Shown: positions 41,843 to 53,250, numbered from the stretch's first letter. The stretch: 64,000 nt of DNA from Clostridium magnum DSM 2767 (GCF_001623875.1 NZ_LWAE01000005.1:310001-374000); one strand, 5' to 3'. Notes: generated by a model from the sequence alone, not told the origin. Made by a program: numbers and translations.

Positions 41843-42844
41843 ATGTCGCTACAAACAGAACAAAATACTAAATATATAAAAGAAAATAAGGAAGGAAACT
41901 TTTTTGTACAATTTTTAAGAGAAAATCTTGGAATTCTCATAGGATTCGTTGTTTTATGTATATTTTTATCATTAATATCGCCAGTGTTCCTTACACAAAA
42001 AAATATAATGAATGTACTTAGACAGGTTTCCACAAATCTATATTTAGCCTGTGCAATGACCATGGTAATTATCTTAGGCGGAATAGATCTTTCAGTAGGA
42101 TCAATAATTGCGTTATCAGGGGTAGTAACTGGTGGATTAATTGCATTCCAAGGAACTTCTGTAATTGTTGCAGTAATTGCTGGTTTACTGGCAGGAGTAG
42201 CAGTAGGTGCCTTTAATGGAATAGCCATTGCAAAAACTACCATACCACCTTTTATAGTTACCTTAGCAACTATGAATATAGCTCGTGGTGCCGCTTATGT
42301 TTACACAGATGGAAAGCCAATACGTGTTATGTCTGATCAATTTAATTTTATTGGATCAGGTTATATAGCTAATTTCCTTCCTACTCCAGTTTTTTATTTA
42401 ATTATTATATTAGCTATTTCAATGCTTATAATGAATAAAACAAAGTTAGGAAGACATATATATGCTGTAGGCGGAAATCGAGAAGCTGCTAGATTTTCTG
42501 GTATAAAAATATCCAAAGTACTTTTCTTCCCTTATGTTTTCAGTGGACTTATGGCAGCTATTGCAGGAATTGTACTAGCATCTCGTATGTTTTCTGGACA
42601 GCCAACTGCCGGTAACGGAGCAGAGATGGATGCTATTGCAGCAGTGGTACTTGGTGGTACAAGTATGAGCGGTGGATCTGGAAAAATGGGTGGAACTGTA
42701 ATTGGAGGGTTAGTAATTGGAGTATTAAGTAACGGGCTTAACCTTATGAACGTTAACTCCTTCTGGCAGTTTATAGTAAAGGGTGTTGTAATTTTAATTG
42801 CTGTTTATGTAGATGCATTAAAAAAGAAAAAAGCAAAGTTCTAA
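41843..42844 (+). CDS. Sugar ABC transporter permease (RbsC/MglC type)
   Basis: The frame is open from 41762, but that would overlap the ATPase gene by 80 nt. ATG 41843, with GGAGGAATGTG just upstream and the ATPase stop overlapping its ribosome site, is the natural start (333 aa). Eight to ten membrane segments, the conserved 'MVIILGGIDLSVGSIIALSGVV' near residue 75 and 'GGTSMSGGSGKMGGTVIGGLVIGVLSNGLNLM' near residue 275 identify the RbsC-like permease family. It is third in the operon. Confidence 0.93.
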   Translation: MSLQTEQNTKYIKENKEGNFFVQFLRENLGILIGFVVLCIFLSLISPVFLTQKNIMNVLRQVSTNLYLACAMTMVIILGGIDLSVGSIIALSGVVTGGLIAFQGTSVIVAVIAGLLAGVAVGAFNGIAIAKTTIPPFIVTLATMNIARGAAYVYTDGKPIRVMSDQFNFIGSGYIANFLPTPVFYLIIILAISMLIMNKTKLGRHIYAVGGNREAARFSGIKISKVLFFPYVFSGLMAAIAGIVLASRMFSGQPTAGNGAEMDAIAAVVLGGTSMSGGSGKMGGTVIGGLVIGVLSNGLNLMNVNSFWQFIVKGVVILIAVYVDALKKKKAKF

Positions 42845-42858
42845 GATAAAATATTTAA

Positions 42859-43416
<558 letters not shown>

Positions 43417-43514
43417 TAGTTAGAATATTATATATAATTAATAACGATAGATAATGAAATTGAGATTTAATCCAATTAACTGAGGTTAATAAAGGGACAA
43501 TGCTTTGAAACATT

Positions 43515-43551
43515 ACTAGCTTAGTATACTGATATTAAGCTAGTTTTATTT
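43515..43551 (+). terminator. Terminator of the sugar uptake operon
   Basis: ACTAGCTTA (43515-43523) pairs with TAAGCTAGT (43536-43544) and TTTTATTTTT follows. The sequence closely resembles the weaker hairpin at 4221-4256. Confidence 0.82.
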
Positions 43552-43713
43552 TTAACATTTATTTATAAAAAACATATTCCATTATCACAAAAACTCTGAT
43601 AAAATTTAGTTACATTTTTATCAAAAAAATAAAAAATGATAGAAATTATTGCTGAATTTTAAAATTTATTTAATTTAATTTAAAATTACATATCTAAGGA
43701 AGGATGGGTATTT

Positions 43714-45732
43714 GTGAAACTAAAATCTAAGTTGCTAGTCTCGTTAATAGTTCTTATTATATTTCCACTTGTAATTGGTATAGGTATTACATACTATAAT
43801 ATTAGAAATAATATTAGTAGTATAGACGAAAAAAAAGCATATGACAATATTAATAATGTAAACAACTACATGAATTTTATAGTTAATAATCATACACAGG
43901 CTTACGGAGGATATACCCTTTGGAGCGATTTTTATGATGCAATAAATGAAAAGAATACTGAGTGGATTAGTGACAATGTTTTTAGTACTGTAAAAGAAGA
44001 TACAAGCAGTGAAGCAGTTATAGTTATAAATAGCGATGGTAGTGTCTTATCAGAAATTAATTCCCCTTCTGAATGGAAAAGCATTAATTTTAAAAACTTT
44101 AGATTATTAAAAAAATTCACAAATAATGTTCCATGTGTTAGTGGACTTGAAATGACCTCAGATGGCTTGTATATTGTAAGTATAGCTAAAGTAGTAAAGA
44201 GTGATGATGTTAGTTTTAGCAATTATAATGGTTATGTTCTTTATTCAAGAAAGATCAAAAATTCTGCTAATGCTGATGACAAATTAAAGAAAGGCCTTAT
44301 GGATCTAGGGAAAGATGTTACAGGAGTTGAAATTACCTTAAAGCTTGACAATGGCAGTGAAATATCTACTAGCAAGAATAACATGACTGTTAATTATAAA
44401 TCCTCTGATTTTAAAGGTGATGAAATAAAATTATCAAAGAAAACTGAAGGAAATGTATTAGATATACAAACACAAAAGGTATTAACTGATGCATCAAATA
44501 AACCAATAGGAGTACTTTCAGTAGAAACTAAAAGCACTGCCGGTATTATTGCTTTAAATGAATTAGCGAAGAATTCAATAGTTTTAATACTAATATTAAT
44601 ATTTTCTGTAATAATAGTATCTCTTGTAATAATTTATACTGGTTTAAAACCATTAAATATTATGATAAATCAGTTTAATAGAATAGCAGAGGGGGATTTA
44701 ACAGCAAATGACGAAGGAAATGTTTTGGAAGGATATTCTAAGAAAAAAGATGAAATAGGTGAATTTTCAAGAGCATTTCATATAATGAAGTCAAGTATTC
44801 GTAATATGATTTTGAATATTAATAAATCTGTAGCTATAGTTGCAGATACATCAAATGTTTTATCCGACATAGCTAAAAATACAAATAAAGTAGCAAATGA
44901 GACTACTATTACTATAGATAGTATGGCACAGGAAGTAAATAAACAATCAAATTATGCTACTTCAATCTTGGAAATGATGGAAAATACACAAGCTCATATT
45001 AATAAAGGAACCAATGAATTAGCTGTAGCAATTAAAAGCATCAGTAATGCTAGAAATATTGTAAATAATAGCAATCAATCTATGAAAGATGCTACTAATT
45101 ATGTGCAAATAATGTCAGAAAGTCTCGATAAATCATCAGAATATATAACTAAGTTAAAAAATCATTCTAGCGAGATTGGAAGCATTGTCAATGCAATTAG
45201 AGGTATAACAGATCAAACAAATCTCTTGGCGTTGAACGCATCTATTGAGGCTGCTCGTGCAGGGGAATATGGTAAAGGTTTTGCTGTTGTTGCTGATGAA
45301 ATTAAAAAATTATCTGAAGAATCAAGTAATGAAACGAAACGTATTGAGCAGCTAGTAGGCGATATTCAAAGTGAAACTAATTTAACTGTACAAACTATGG
45401 AGAATAATTTAAGTGCCTTTAATAAACAAGTTCAGCTCATAAAAAGCGGAGAAAGTGGATTATTTAATGCAGTTGAAAATATCAACAAAACTGAGGAAAA
45501 TTCAAGACAGCTTGAAAATATTTTAAATGTTATTAAAAATCATATAGCGGATACTTTTGTAAATATTAAAAAAATTACTGATTCCATAAATGATTCTGCC
45601 AAGGATTCAGAACAGTTATCAGCTGCATCAGAGGAGCAGCTTTCCATAATTAATGAATTAGCAAAAAGTGCAGAGGATTTATCCGGGCTTGCAGAAAATT
45701 TAGAGGACGAGATAAATAAATTTAAAATTTAA
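43714..45732 (+). CDS. Methyl-accepting chemotaxis protein with CHASE4-type sensor
   Basis: 672 residues; GTG start with AAGGAAGG upstream. TM1 (about 7-30), a periplasmic-type domain with '[27 protein letters not shown]' as in CHASE4 domains, TM2 (about 285-312), HAMP (about 313-370), and a signalling hairpin with the tip [20 protein letters not shown] (one Ser instead of Ala). The ligand is unknown. The C-terminus lacks a CheR-docking pentapeptide. The end of the gene runs into an (AAATTTAA)n repeat (45717-45743) and a terminator. Confidence 0.92.
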   Translation: MKLKSKLLVSLIVLIIFPLVIGIGITYYNIRNNISSIDEKKAYDNINNVNNYMNFIVNNHTQAYGGYTLWSDFYDAINEKNTEWISDNVFSTVKEDTSSEAVIVINSDGSVLSEINSPSEWKSINFKNFRLLKKFTNNVPCVSGLEMTSDGLYIVSIAKVVKSDDVSFSNYNGYVLYSRKIKNSANADDKLKKGLMDLGKDVTGVEITLKLDNGSEISTSKNNMTVNYKSSDFKGDEIKLSKKTEGNVLDIQTQKVLTDASNKPIGVLSVETKSTAGIIALNELAKNSIVLILILIFSVIIVSLVIIYTGLKPLNIMINQFNRIAEGDLTANDEGNVLEGYSKKKDEIGEFSRAFHIMKSSIRNMILNINKSVAIVADTSNVLSDIAKNTNKVANETTITIDSMAQEVNKQSNYATSILEMMENTQAHINKGTNELAVAIKSISNARNIVNNSNQSMKDATNYVQIMSESLDKSSEYITKLKNHSSEIGSIVNAIRGITDQTNLLALNASIEAARAGEYGKGFAVVADEIKKLSEESSNETKRIEQLVGDIQSETNLTVQTMENNLSAFNKQVQLIKSGESGLFNAVENINKTEENSRQLENILNVIKNHIADTFVNIKKITDSINDSAKDSEQLSAASEEQLSIINELAKSAEDLSGLAENLEDEINKFKI

Positions 45733-45745
45733 AATTTAAAATTTA

Positions 45746-45797
45746 TTCCAGGTGAGGCGATTATAAATCCATAATAGCTTTACCTGGAATTATTTTG
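45746..45797 (+). terminator. Terminator after the CHASE4 chemoreceptor gene
   Basis: TTCCAGGT (45746-45753) pairs with ACCTGGAA (45782-45789), with an inner GCGATTAT / ATAATAGC helix, followed by TTATTTT. It is preceded by a four-fold AAATTTAA-type repeat that ends inside the last codons of the gene. Confidence 0.72.
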
Positions 45798-46007
45798 TTA
45801 AATTTCTTCAAGCTCAGTTCCGTCCAATTTAACTCCAACTAGAATTCAGAATTTTAATTCTATATATTATGTTTATAAAAATACTATTAAGAATAAGTTA
45901 TTAATTACGATAATTAATAGTATATTGTCTGATTAAGTAAAAAGTTAGACAGTGAACAATTGTGGAGTTCCACAAACTATTAAAAATACATTTTAAAGGA
46001 GTCACAT

Positions 46008-47759
46008 ATGATAAAATTATTTAAAAATTTAAAAATCTCAATTAAATTAGTTTCAATAGTTATTTTTCTAGCTATATTTATAGCTATTGTAGGATTTATA
46101 GGGATGAACGATATGAATAAAATAAACTCTAATGCAAAGATTCTTTATGACTATAATTTGAAATCTACCCAGGAAATAAATGCTTTAAGACAAAACTATT
46201 CAGACATTAGAGCAGCTATAATTAAGATGGCTTATAAGGAAAGAAAAGAACCTGGTGAAAATGAAGAAATTACAGTAGAAATGGATACTTTAACTAAAGA
46301 AAATAGAGAACTATTTGCAAAGGTAAAAGCTACTAATGAAATGATGAGAGTTTATAAAAGCAAAGAAGAAGTGGAAGAGGATAAGAAGATTTTAGATAAA
46401 ATTGATAACGCATCTAAGGAGTATTTAGCTGCTGGGAAAAAAGTGGTTGAGTTTGGAGCATCAGGAGATTACCAATCTGCAATAAGTCAAATTTCTGGAG
46501 CCTCAAAGGCAAGAGCAGCCTTATTCGAAGGACTAGATGAGCTCACTGCTAGAGGTATTAAAGAAGCAGAGTCAATATACGTATCAAATAATACAACATA
46601 TAATAATTCTAAATTTATGATATTGGCCATTACAATATTAGGATCTACTTGTGCACTTATATTGGGATTATTAGTTGCCCTATCAATTTCAAAGGAGTTA
46701 AAGAAAGTTGTTAGATTTGCTGGAGAATTAGGCAATGGAAATTTAACTAAGGATATAGATATTGATTCAAAGGATGAATTAGGGGATATTGCTATAGCAT
46801 TAAACAGAGCAAAAGAAAATATGAAACTTCTTATATCGGAAATAATTAATGGTGCTAGTGATGTCAGTGCTATTAGTGAAGAACTATCAGCTACATCTGA
46901 AGAAGTTTCTTCAAAAATGGATATAGCAAATGACGCTACTAAACAAATTACTGAGGGGATTAAGGATTTAAGTGCCACAACTGAAGAAGTTAGTGCATCA
47001 ACTGAAGAAATAGGAAACACAACCACTGACCTAACTAATAAAGCAAATAATAGTTTTAAATCTGCCATTGAAATTAAGAAAAGAGCTGCTGACATTAAAG
47101 CGAAAGCTATTAAAAATATAGAGCAAGGAAATACAGTATATGAAAAGACTCGCAGTAATATATTAAAAGCTATAGAAGATGGTAAAGTAGTTAAAGATGT
47201 TACTATTATGGCAGACTCTATTGGGTCTATAGCTGAACAAACAAACTTACTTGCACTAAATGCTGCTATTGAAGCTGCTAGAGCTGGTGAAATGGGAAAA
47301 GGCTTCGCAGTAGTAGCAGATGAGGTGAGAAGTCTTGCTGAACAAGCTTCTGAAGCAGTAGCAAATATTCAGAGTATGGTAAATAAGGTTGAGGAGGCAT
47401 TTAGTAATTTATCCAACAGTGGTGAGGAGGTTTTAGAATACCTTGAAACAGGGGTAAAGCCAAGTTATCAATTACTTATGTCTACAGGTATTCAATATGA
47501 GCAAGATGCAGAGTTTGTAAATAATATGGCAAGTGACATAGCTGCTTCATCAAAGCAAATGAAAGAGGTTATAGATCAAGTAGCTAGTGCAATAGAAAAC
47601 CTATCTGCAACTACTGTTCAGTCATCTAGTAGTTCTGAGAATATATTGAGTAGTATAAATGAAATAACCTATGCAATTACAGAGGTGGCAAAAGCATCTC
47701 AAACTCAAGCTAAAACTTCTCAGAAGCTAACAAATGTAACTAATAAATTTATTGTCTAA
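46008..47759 (+). CDS. Methyl-accepting chemotaxis protein with four-helix-bundle sensor
   Basis: 583 residues. TM1 (about 12-31), a helical periplasmic-type domain (about 32-195, MCP 4HB type, highly charged and without disulphides), TM2 (about 198-222), HAMP (about 225-275), then a signalling hairpin with [20 protein letters not shown]. Like the receptor at 27956 it has the clostridial variant of the descending arm, with a gap in the methylation helices ('[25 protein letters not shown]'). AAAGGAGT precedes the ATG. The sensed signal is unknown. It follows the other receptor gene by 275 nt with its own promoter region. Confidence 0.92.
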   Translation: MIKLFKNLKISIKLVSIVIFLAIFIAIVGFIGMNDMNKINSNAKILYDYNLKSTQEINALRQNYSDIRAAIIKMAYKERKEPGENEEITVEMDTLTKENRELFAKVKATNEMMRVYKSKEEVEEDKKILDKIDNASKEYLAAGKKVVEFGASGDYQSAISQISGASKARAALFEGLDELTARGIKEAESIYVSNNTTYNNSKFMILAITILGSTCALILGLLVALSISKELKKVVRFAGELGNGNLTKDIDIDSKDELGDIAIALNRAKENMKLLISEIINGASDVSAISEELSATSEEVSSKMDIANDATKQITEGIKDLSATTEEVSASTEEIGNTTTDLTNKANNSFKSAIEIKKRAADIKAKAIKNIEQGNTVYEKTRSNILKAIEDGKVVKDVTIMADSIGSIAEQTNLLALNAAIEAARAGEMGKGFAVVADEVRSLAEQASEAVANIQSMVNKVEEAFSNLSNSGEEVLEYLETGVKPSYQLLMSTGIQYEQDAEFVNNMASDIAASSKQMKEVIDQVASAIENLSATTVQSSSSSENILSSINEITYAITEVAKASQTQAKTSQKLTNVTNKFIV

Positions 47760-47769
47760 AAAATCATTT

Positions 47770-47823
47770 AAGAAGGTATCTAGATTTGAAATTTATACAA
47801 ATCTAGATACCTTCTTCACTTTT
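47770..47823. terminator. Strong terminator between the chemoreceptor and the tandem-MarR gene
   Basis: A perfect 19-bp stem AAGAAGGTATCTAGATTTG (47770-47788) / CAAATCTAGATACCTTCTT (47798-47816), then CACTTTTTT. It lies between convergent genes. Confidence 0.9.
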
Positions 47824-47853
47824 TTAAACTATTATATTTTATAGATGTCCCAC

Positions 47854-48837
47854 TTAGTACGTCCTCAAAATGATATTGTTTATCAAATCATTTTCAACAA
47901 CATGGTTCATTTTTGAAATCAACGAGTTTATATATGTTAAATCATTACCAAGATTTTTTAAAGGGGTTATGATGTCAATATTTTGAAGATTGTTTTTAAT
48001 ATCATAGGATAATATGGCTTCTCCAATATCGCTTATAGTTATATGAATTGAGTTTTTCACAGATCCCTTTTGTTTGCAAATTAATTGCTTTTTATAGAGA
48101 TTACTAACAATTAAATTTGCAGTTGACTTTGACCAAAAGCCTATTTTACTAAGTTCTGAAGAGGTTATGTTGGGAAAAGCCTTTATAATATTTAGTGCTC
48201 TTAATTGAGGGTATGTTAAGTTACAATCAATAAGTATATTTGAATGTTTAGCCTGAATTGTAAGTACAAAGATCCTGATTAGATTATAAATAAACACAAG
48301 CTTTTTCGTATAATCCTTTTCGTCCCGTGAAAAGTCACTAAAATCAAATTTAAGCTCTAGCTCATTTAATCTTTCTATGTATTCAAGTATGTACTTGTTA
48401 TCTTCTGTTATAATGGCAAACTTAAAAGTATTAAGTAACAGTTCTAATTCTTTATAAGTAAACTTGTTTAACAATTTTAAGAGAGCTATATTTGAGTCTT
48501 TTTTTATCTTTGTTTCTAAAACTTTTTCTTCTCCCACTGGGGTTAACCTAAGAGTATGAGTTTTTTTATTTGAGGTTTCCTCTCTATATATTAATTTTTT
48601 TTGAAATAGTATCTTTATAATATCCGAAACTGTGGGTGGAGTCCAACAGCCAATTTTTGCAATTCTATCTTGAGATATACCGGGAAAACATCCAAGTATC
48701 CAAAGAACTCTGAGTTGAGGCAGTGTTATATTGTGCTTTTCAACTTCAGAATTGTACGTATATTCAATTTTTAAAAATAGATATCTTGATAGATTATAAA
48801 AAGAATGGAGCTGAAAAGCAATATCATTTCGTTTCAT
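47854..48837 (-). CDS. Tandem MarR-like regulator (two winged-helix domains in one chain)
   Basis: 327 residues, twice the length of a MarR protein. The halves match each other: 'LPQLRVLWILGCFPGISQDRIAKIGCWTPPTVSDIIKILFQKKLI' near residues 38-83 and 'YPQLRALNIIKAFPNITSSELSKIGFWSKSTANLIVSNLYKKQLI' near 207-252. Each half has the flanking long helices that make the MarR dimer. The protein could act as a covalent pseudo-dimer; the two recognition helices differ (TPPTVSDI against SKSTANLI), allowing an asymmetric operator. AGAGGTAAA lies upstream of the ATG. It is divergent from the CotF gene, which it might regulate. No ligand clue. Confidence 0.85.
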   Translation of the reverse strand: MKRNDIAFQLHSFYNLSRYLFLKIEYTYNSEVEKHNITLPQLRVLWILGCFPGISQDRIAKIGCWTPPTVSDIIKILFQKKLIYREETSNKKTHTLRLTPVGEEKVLETKIKKDSNIALLKLLNKFTYKELELLLNTFKFAIITEDNKYILEYIERLNELELKFDFSDFSRDEKDYTKKLVFIYNLIRIFVLTIQAKHSNILIDCNLTYPQLRALNIIKAFPNITSSELSKIGFWSKSTANLIVSNLYKKQLICKQKGSVKNSIHITISDIGEAILSYDIKNNLQNIDIITPLKNLGNDLTYINSLISKMNHVVENDLINNIILRTY

Positions 48838-48975
48838 ATTTTACCTCTTGTAATATAATTTTTAGTCGATAATATTATATCATATTTATAGAATAATAAA
48901 ATATTTTAGGGGAAACATTAATTGTGGAGTAAACAAAATAGAAACAATAAAAGTTAACAAGTAGGAGGGAGTACT

Positions 48976-49539
48976 ATGCAATTAGCTGCTCATGAAGTAC
49001 ATGATTTACATGAATTAACTATGAGTTGTGTAAACTCAATAACTAATATGGCTATGTTTATAAATGCAACTAAAGATCAAGAATTAAAGTCTATGATACA
49101 AGGGCATTTTCCAGCACACATTCAAGATTATAATATGAAAGTTGAGTTTTTAAGTAAGGTAAATGGCTCTACACAAAAATTGAATGTGCCACAGTTAAAC
49201 AAAAGCTTGCAGGATTATACTAAGTCACCTACTAGTAATTTTCCAGCAATTACTCCAAGAACCGATGTACAGCAGATGAATGATAGAGAAATCGCAACTG
49301 CATATCTTTTGACTCTAAAGAGAGCAGGAAGGGAATATGCTTGGTCTGCTATGGAAGCAAGTAATCCAAATATAAGAGAATTTTTAAAGGATGCATTTAC
49401 TATGAGTTGCAACCATGCCTATGATGTTTGGCAATACATGGTTAGAAAAGGATATTATCCACTAGAACCAGCACCTCAGAGCACAATAAATACTATATCC
49501 TCCATATATGGTGAAGTTGCTGAGCATGCTTTGGTTTAG
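48976..49539 (+). CDS. Spore coat protein, CotF family
   Basis: 187 residues. It has two matching helical halves: 'HEVHDLHELTMSCVNSITNMAMFINATKDQELKSMIQ' and 'DREIATAYLLTLKRAGREYAWSAMEASNPNIREFLKDAFTMSCNHAYDVWQYMVRKGYYPL', which is the CotF-type ferritin-like/coat domain ('Y...A..+...+...N...R......+......YL...M..+GYY'). CotF-like proteins are deposited in the spore coat. GTAGGAGGGAG precedes the ATG by 7 nt. A sigma-E or sigma-K promoter is expected but I could not assign one. It is a single gene. Confidence 0.9.
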   Translation: MQLAAHEVHDLHELTMSCVNSITNMAMFINATKDQELKSMIQGHFPAHIQDYNMKVEFLSKVNGSTQKLNVPQLNKSLQDYTKSPTSNFPAITPRTDVQQMNDREIATAYLLTLKRAGREYAWSAMEASNPNIREFLKDAFTMSCNHAYDVWQYMVRKGYYPLEPAPQSTINTISSIYGEVAEHALV

Positions 49540-49576
49540 TAGTTTATGTTTTTATATTATTGATATATAGATAAAA

Positions 49577-49623
49577 ACCACAGAAAGTTGACTTATCCTC
49601 CGAATAAGTCAACTTTCTGTGGT
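49577..49623. terminator. 20-bp hairpin after the CotF gene, sharing sequence with the 224-bp palindrome
   Basis: ACCACAGAAAGTTGACTTAT (49577-49596) pairs perfectly with ATAAGTCAACTTTCTGTGGT (49604-49623) around the loop CCTCCGA. It lies between convergent genes and can terminate them, although no T-run follows. The inner CCTCCGAATAAGTCAACTTT also forms the right end of the palindrome at 30040-30263 with one base changed, so this hairpin is a dispersed repeat. Confidence 0.75.
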
Positions 49624-49651
49624 AGTTAAAATTCCATCTAGAAACCTATAA

Positions 49652-51439
49652 TTAAGCTCCTTCACTGAGAAACTTATACTGTGACATATATAGATTATAG
49701 TAAATTTCTCTTAAGTTCATGAGCTCTTTATGAGTTCCGATTTCAACTATTTTACCATGATTAACTACCATTATTTTATTACAATCTCTAATGGTTGAAA
49801 GTCTGTGAGCTATAACAAAGGAGGTTCTTCCTTGGAGCAACTTTTCAATACCCCTTTGAACCAGCTTTTCTGTTTGTGTGTCAATGTTTGAGGTGGCTTC
49901 ATCAAGTATTAATATTCTTGGGTCTGCCAAGAGTGCTCTTGCAAAGGATATAAGCTGCCTCTGACCAACGGATAGTCTAGAACCTCTTTCCTTTACTTCT
50001 GTATCATAGCCATTTTCAAGGTTCATTATAAAATCATGGGCATTAACAGCTTTAGCAGCGGCAATAACCTCTTCATCTGAAGCATCAAGGTTACCGTATC
50101 TTATATTTTCCCTAATAGTAGTGGAGAAAAGGAAAGTATCCTGAAGCATTATTCCCATTTGACTTCGTAAAGATTCAAGCTCTACATTTTTAACATTCAT
50201 TCCATCTATCAGAACCTCACCAGCTTCAGTATCATAGAAACGGCTTATAAGATTAACAATAGTAGTTTTTCCTGAACCAGTGGCACCAACTAAGGCTACA
50301 GTTTCGCCAGTATTAACTTTAAAGCTTACATTATCTAGAACCGCTGCACCATCTTCATAACCGAAGGTAACATTCCTAAATTCTACTTGTCCTTTAATTT
50401 CAGGCATTTTAGCTGCATTATTTGTATCTTCAATATCTGGTGTTACGTCCATTATCTCAAATATTCTTTCAGCAGCAGCAAAGTTCATTATAAGAGTATT
50501 GTAGAAATTACTTATTTCAAGAATTGGTCTCCAAAACATACCTATATACATGCTAAAGGCTATAATGGTACCCATACTTACACTATTAGTGCCTATCAAT
50601 TTAGCACTATACCAATAAAGCACCACCATGCCCAATCCCCAAGCTGTATCCACTAGAGGCCAAAATAGGTCGTTAAGTCTTACTGCACTTAGGAATGCAT
50701 CCATCATATCTTTAACTAGTCCAAAGAAAGTATTAGAAGTCTTGTCTTCTCTAGCAAAGGACTGAACTACCTTTATACCAGAAAAATCCTCATGGGTATA
50801 GGCATTGAAGGTGGAACGCTTTCTTCTAAAGTCTTGCCATCTTCTTCTTGAAAATATTTGAATGGAGAACATACTAATAGTAAGAAGAGGAAGTAATGCT
50901 ATAGAAGCTATAGCTAATTTTGGATTTAAGTAAAACATCATAATTCCAACGCAAATAATAGTTAAAAGCTGAGGGATAAAGTTGGTTACACTATTATTAA
51001 ATAAGTCCTGAAGGGAGTTTACATCTCCCATAACTCTAGCTAGTATTTTACCTACAGGTCTGTTATCAAAGAAAGAAAATGACAGTTTTTGAATATGAGT
51101 GTAAAGCTCATGTCTTATTTTTAAAAGTATATCATTGGTAACAGAAGCCATTTTTATTGTCCGTATTCTTGAGGCAATCATGGCAATAAAATTTAATATA
51201 AGCATAAATAAACCAATTATTAAAAGTCCTTTCAAATCATGATTTTTTACATTTTTATCTATGGCTACTTTTAGAAGATAGGGATTTATAAGGTTAACTA
51301 TCATTACAAATATTAAAAGTAGTAATACTGAAAAAACCTTTAATTTATAGAATCGTAGGTACTTAAAGAGCCTTTTACTTACTTCTAAGTTAGACAGTTT
51401 CCTTAAATCTTCATCCTGTTTAACTGTATTTCTTGCCAT
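49652..51439 (-). CDS. ABC exporter half-transporter, consensus Walker B (BmrD/YheH-like)
   Basis: 595 residues: six membrane segments (about 33-330) and an ATPase domain (about 360-590). Walker A is GATGSGKTT, the signature is the non-consensus LSVGQRQL, Walker B ILILDEATSNID has the catalytic Glu, H-loop AHRLS. The partner half-transporter (51439-53181) has the complementary defects, so together they form one competent and one degenerate ATP site, as in heterodimeric multidrug exporters such as BmrCD. Its ATG overlaps the partner's stop by one base (TAATG), and the ribosome site GGAGGTGG lies inside the partner gene. Confidence 0.92.
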   Translation of the reverse strand: MARNTVKQDEDLRKLSNLEVSKRLFKYLRFYKLKVFSVLLLLIFVMIVNLINPYLLKVAIDKNVKNHDLKGLLIIGLFMLILNFIAMIASRIRTIKMASVTNDILLKIRHELYTHIQKLSFSFFDNRPVGKILARVMGDVNSLQDLFNNSVTNFIPQLLTIICVGIMMFYLNPKLAIASIALLPLLTISMFSIQIFSRRRWQDFRRKRSTFNAYTHEDFSGIKVVQSFAREDKTSNTFFGLVKDMMDAFLSAVRLNDLFWPLVDTAWGLGMVVLYWYSAKLIGTNSVSMGTIIAFSMYIGMFWRPILEISNFYNTLIMNFAAAERIFEIMDVTPDIEDTNNAAKMPEIKGQVEFRNVTFGYEDGAAVLDNVSFKVNTGETVALVGATGSGKTTIVNLISRFYDTEAGEVLIDGMNVKNVELESLRSQMGIMLQDTFLFSTTIRENIRYGNLDASDEEVIAAAKAVNAHDFIMNLENGYDTEVKERGSRLSVGQRQLISFARALLADPRILILDEATSNIDTQTEKLVQRGIEKLLQGRTSFVIAHRLSTIRDCNKIMVVNHGKIVEIGTHKELMNLREIYYNLYMSQYKFLSEGA

Positions 51440-53181
51440 TATACCACCTCCTTATTTGAAGTTAGAGCATCAAAATTTTTAAATTGTTCTCTGTATATTT
51501 CGTAGTACTTACCTTTACTTTCGAGAAGTTCTTCATGAGTTCCACTCTCCGCAACACGTCCATTTTCGATATAAACAATTTGATCAGCATTTTTAACTGC
51601 GGAAATTCTGTGGGCAATTATAAAGGTTGTAGCGTTTTTATGTCTGTCATTTAAATTTTTAAGGAGTTTATATTCAGTTTCCATATCCAGAGCAGAGGTA
51701 GCATCATCGAGAATAAGAATACTAGATTCCCTTATCAGTGCTCTAGCAATGGAAAGTCTTTGTTTTTGACCACCTGAAAGACCAATACCTCTTTCACCAA
51801 TTACTGTATTATATTTACCATCCAATGCCTCAATAAATTCATCTGCACAAGATAATTTGCAGGCTTCCTTTATTTCCTCCAAAGAGGAAGCTTCTTTACC
51901 GAAATAGATATTTTCCTCTATGCTAGCTGAGAATAGAAAAGTATCCTGAGAAACTACAGCTATTTTACTTCTTAAATCTTTAAGATCTATGTCCTTAACA
52001 TTATGGCCATCAACAAGGACCGATCCATCAGTTGCTTCATAGTAACGTCCAATAAGATTTATAATGGAAGATTTTCCAGAACCGGTAGTTCCCATCAGTG
52101 CAACTGTACTTCCAGCCTTTATTTTCATATTTATATTTTTTAATACATATTCATCCTTATATTTAAAGGATACATTCTTAAATTCGATATCTCCTTTTAT
52201 TTCTGGAAGACTTATAGGAGTTTCATTATTTTTAATTTCAGGCTCAATATCCATGATATTCATTATTTTTTCAGCAGAAGCATTTGCCTGTGCTATTATA
52301 TTGGTGAGCCAACCGAGCATTCTCATAGGCCAAACTAACATCCATATATATCCACTAAAGGCTACTAAAGTACCAATGGACATGGTGTCTCCCATTACAA
52401 ATACTCCTCCTAGTACAACTAATAATAATATAGACACATTAGTCAAAAATTCAATAGGAGGAAAATATGTTGCCATAATTTTATTTTGCTCCATACTTAG
52501 ATTATAGTTTTCCTGATTTAGTCTTAAGAATTTCATTATTTCATATTTTTCTCTTGCAAAGGCTTTCACCAATCTGACTCCAGATATATTCTCTTGAGCA
52601 GCTGTATTTAATATTACTCCTTGGTCGCTTAACTTACTATAGGATTCGCCTATTTTCTTCTCGAACTTAAGAGCAAGAATAGCTATAGGTGGCATAGCAA
52701 CGAGACATATAAGGGTAAGTCGCCAGTCTAAAAACAACAGTATAAGGGAAGCAGTTATAAAATAAATCATATTTTCAATAAACAACCTTACTCCGAAGGA
52801 TATAGATTTCCAAACATTATCAACATCTTCACCTATTCTTGACATAAGTTCACCTGTATTCATGTTGTCAAAATAACCAAAGGGCAGACTTTGAATATGA
52901 TCAAATAAATCTTTTTTTATATCTATACTAATCTTTGCTGATAATACATCGAATAGATATTCTTTAGCATAACCAAGTATAGCTCTGCTAATAGTAATAC
53001 CTATAAATCCCCATAGTATAGGCCACAGCAATTGTTGATTTCCTCCTATGAAAACTTTATCTGTTATTGCTTTCTGTAGATAGGGATTGAACATATCTAG
53101 TAGTATAGCTAGAGTCATTGCTATTGAAGGAATTATTACTAGGGCTTTATAGTTACAAACATATTTAAAAATTCTTTTCAT
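51439..53181 (-). CDS. ABC exporter half-transporter, degenerate Walker B (BmrC/YheI-like)
   Basis: 580 residues: six membrane segments (about 15-310) and an ATPase domain (about 335-565). Walker A is GTTGSGKSS, the signature is the canonical LSGGQKQR, but Walker B reads ILILDDATSALD, with Asp replacing the catalytic Glu. This is the signature of the degenerate-site partner in a heterodimeric exporter. It is the first gene of a two-gene operon divergent from a TetR regulator, so it is probably a drug or toxic-metabolite exporter induced on derepression. AGGAGG is present upstream of the ATG. A leader hairpin with T-run precedes it. Confidence 0.92.
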   Translation of the reverse strand: MKRIFKYVCNYKALVIIPSIAMTLAILLDMFNPYLQKAITDKVFIGGNQQLLWPILWGFIGITISRAILGYAKEYLFDVLSAKISIDIKKDLFDHIQSLPFGYFDNMNTGELMSRIGEDVDNVWKSISFGVRLFIENMIYFITASLILLFLDWRLTLICLVAMPPIAILALKFEKKIGESYSKLSDQGVILNTAAQENISGVRLVKAFAREKYEIMKFLRLNQENYNLSMEQNKIMATYFPPIEFLTNVSILLLVVLGGVFVMGDTMSIGTLVAFSGYIWMLVWPMRMLGWLTNIIAQANASAEKIMNIMDIEPEIKNNETPISLPEIKGDIEFKNVSFKYKDEYVLKNINMKIKAGSTVALMGTTGSGKSSIINLIGRYYEATDGSVLVDGHNVKDIDLKDLRSKIAVVSQDTFLFSASIEENIYFGKEASSLEEIKEACKLSCADEFIEALDGKYNTVIGERGIGLSGGQKQRLSIARALIRESSILILDDATSALDMETEYKLLKNLNDRHKNATTFIIAHRISAVKNADQIVYIENGRVAESGTHEELLESKGKYYEIYREQFKNFDALTSNKEVV

Positions 53182-53222
53182 AAATAGGGCCTCCTTTCTT
53201 AAAATAAATCATTTTTCACAAT

Positions 53223-53250
53223 GAAAAAATCATGGATGTACCATGATTTT
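53223..53250 (-). terminator. Leader hairpin with U-run (possible attenuator) of the ABC exporter operon
   Basis: On the minus strand AAAATCATGG pairs perfectly with CCATGATTTT over a 5-nt loop and is followed by TTTTTTC, before the ribosome site of the exporter gene. Position inside the 5' leader suggests conditional termination or translation-linked attenuation, as known for bmrCD in Bacillus; no leader peptide could be fixed. Confidence 0.6.
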
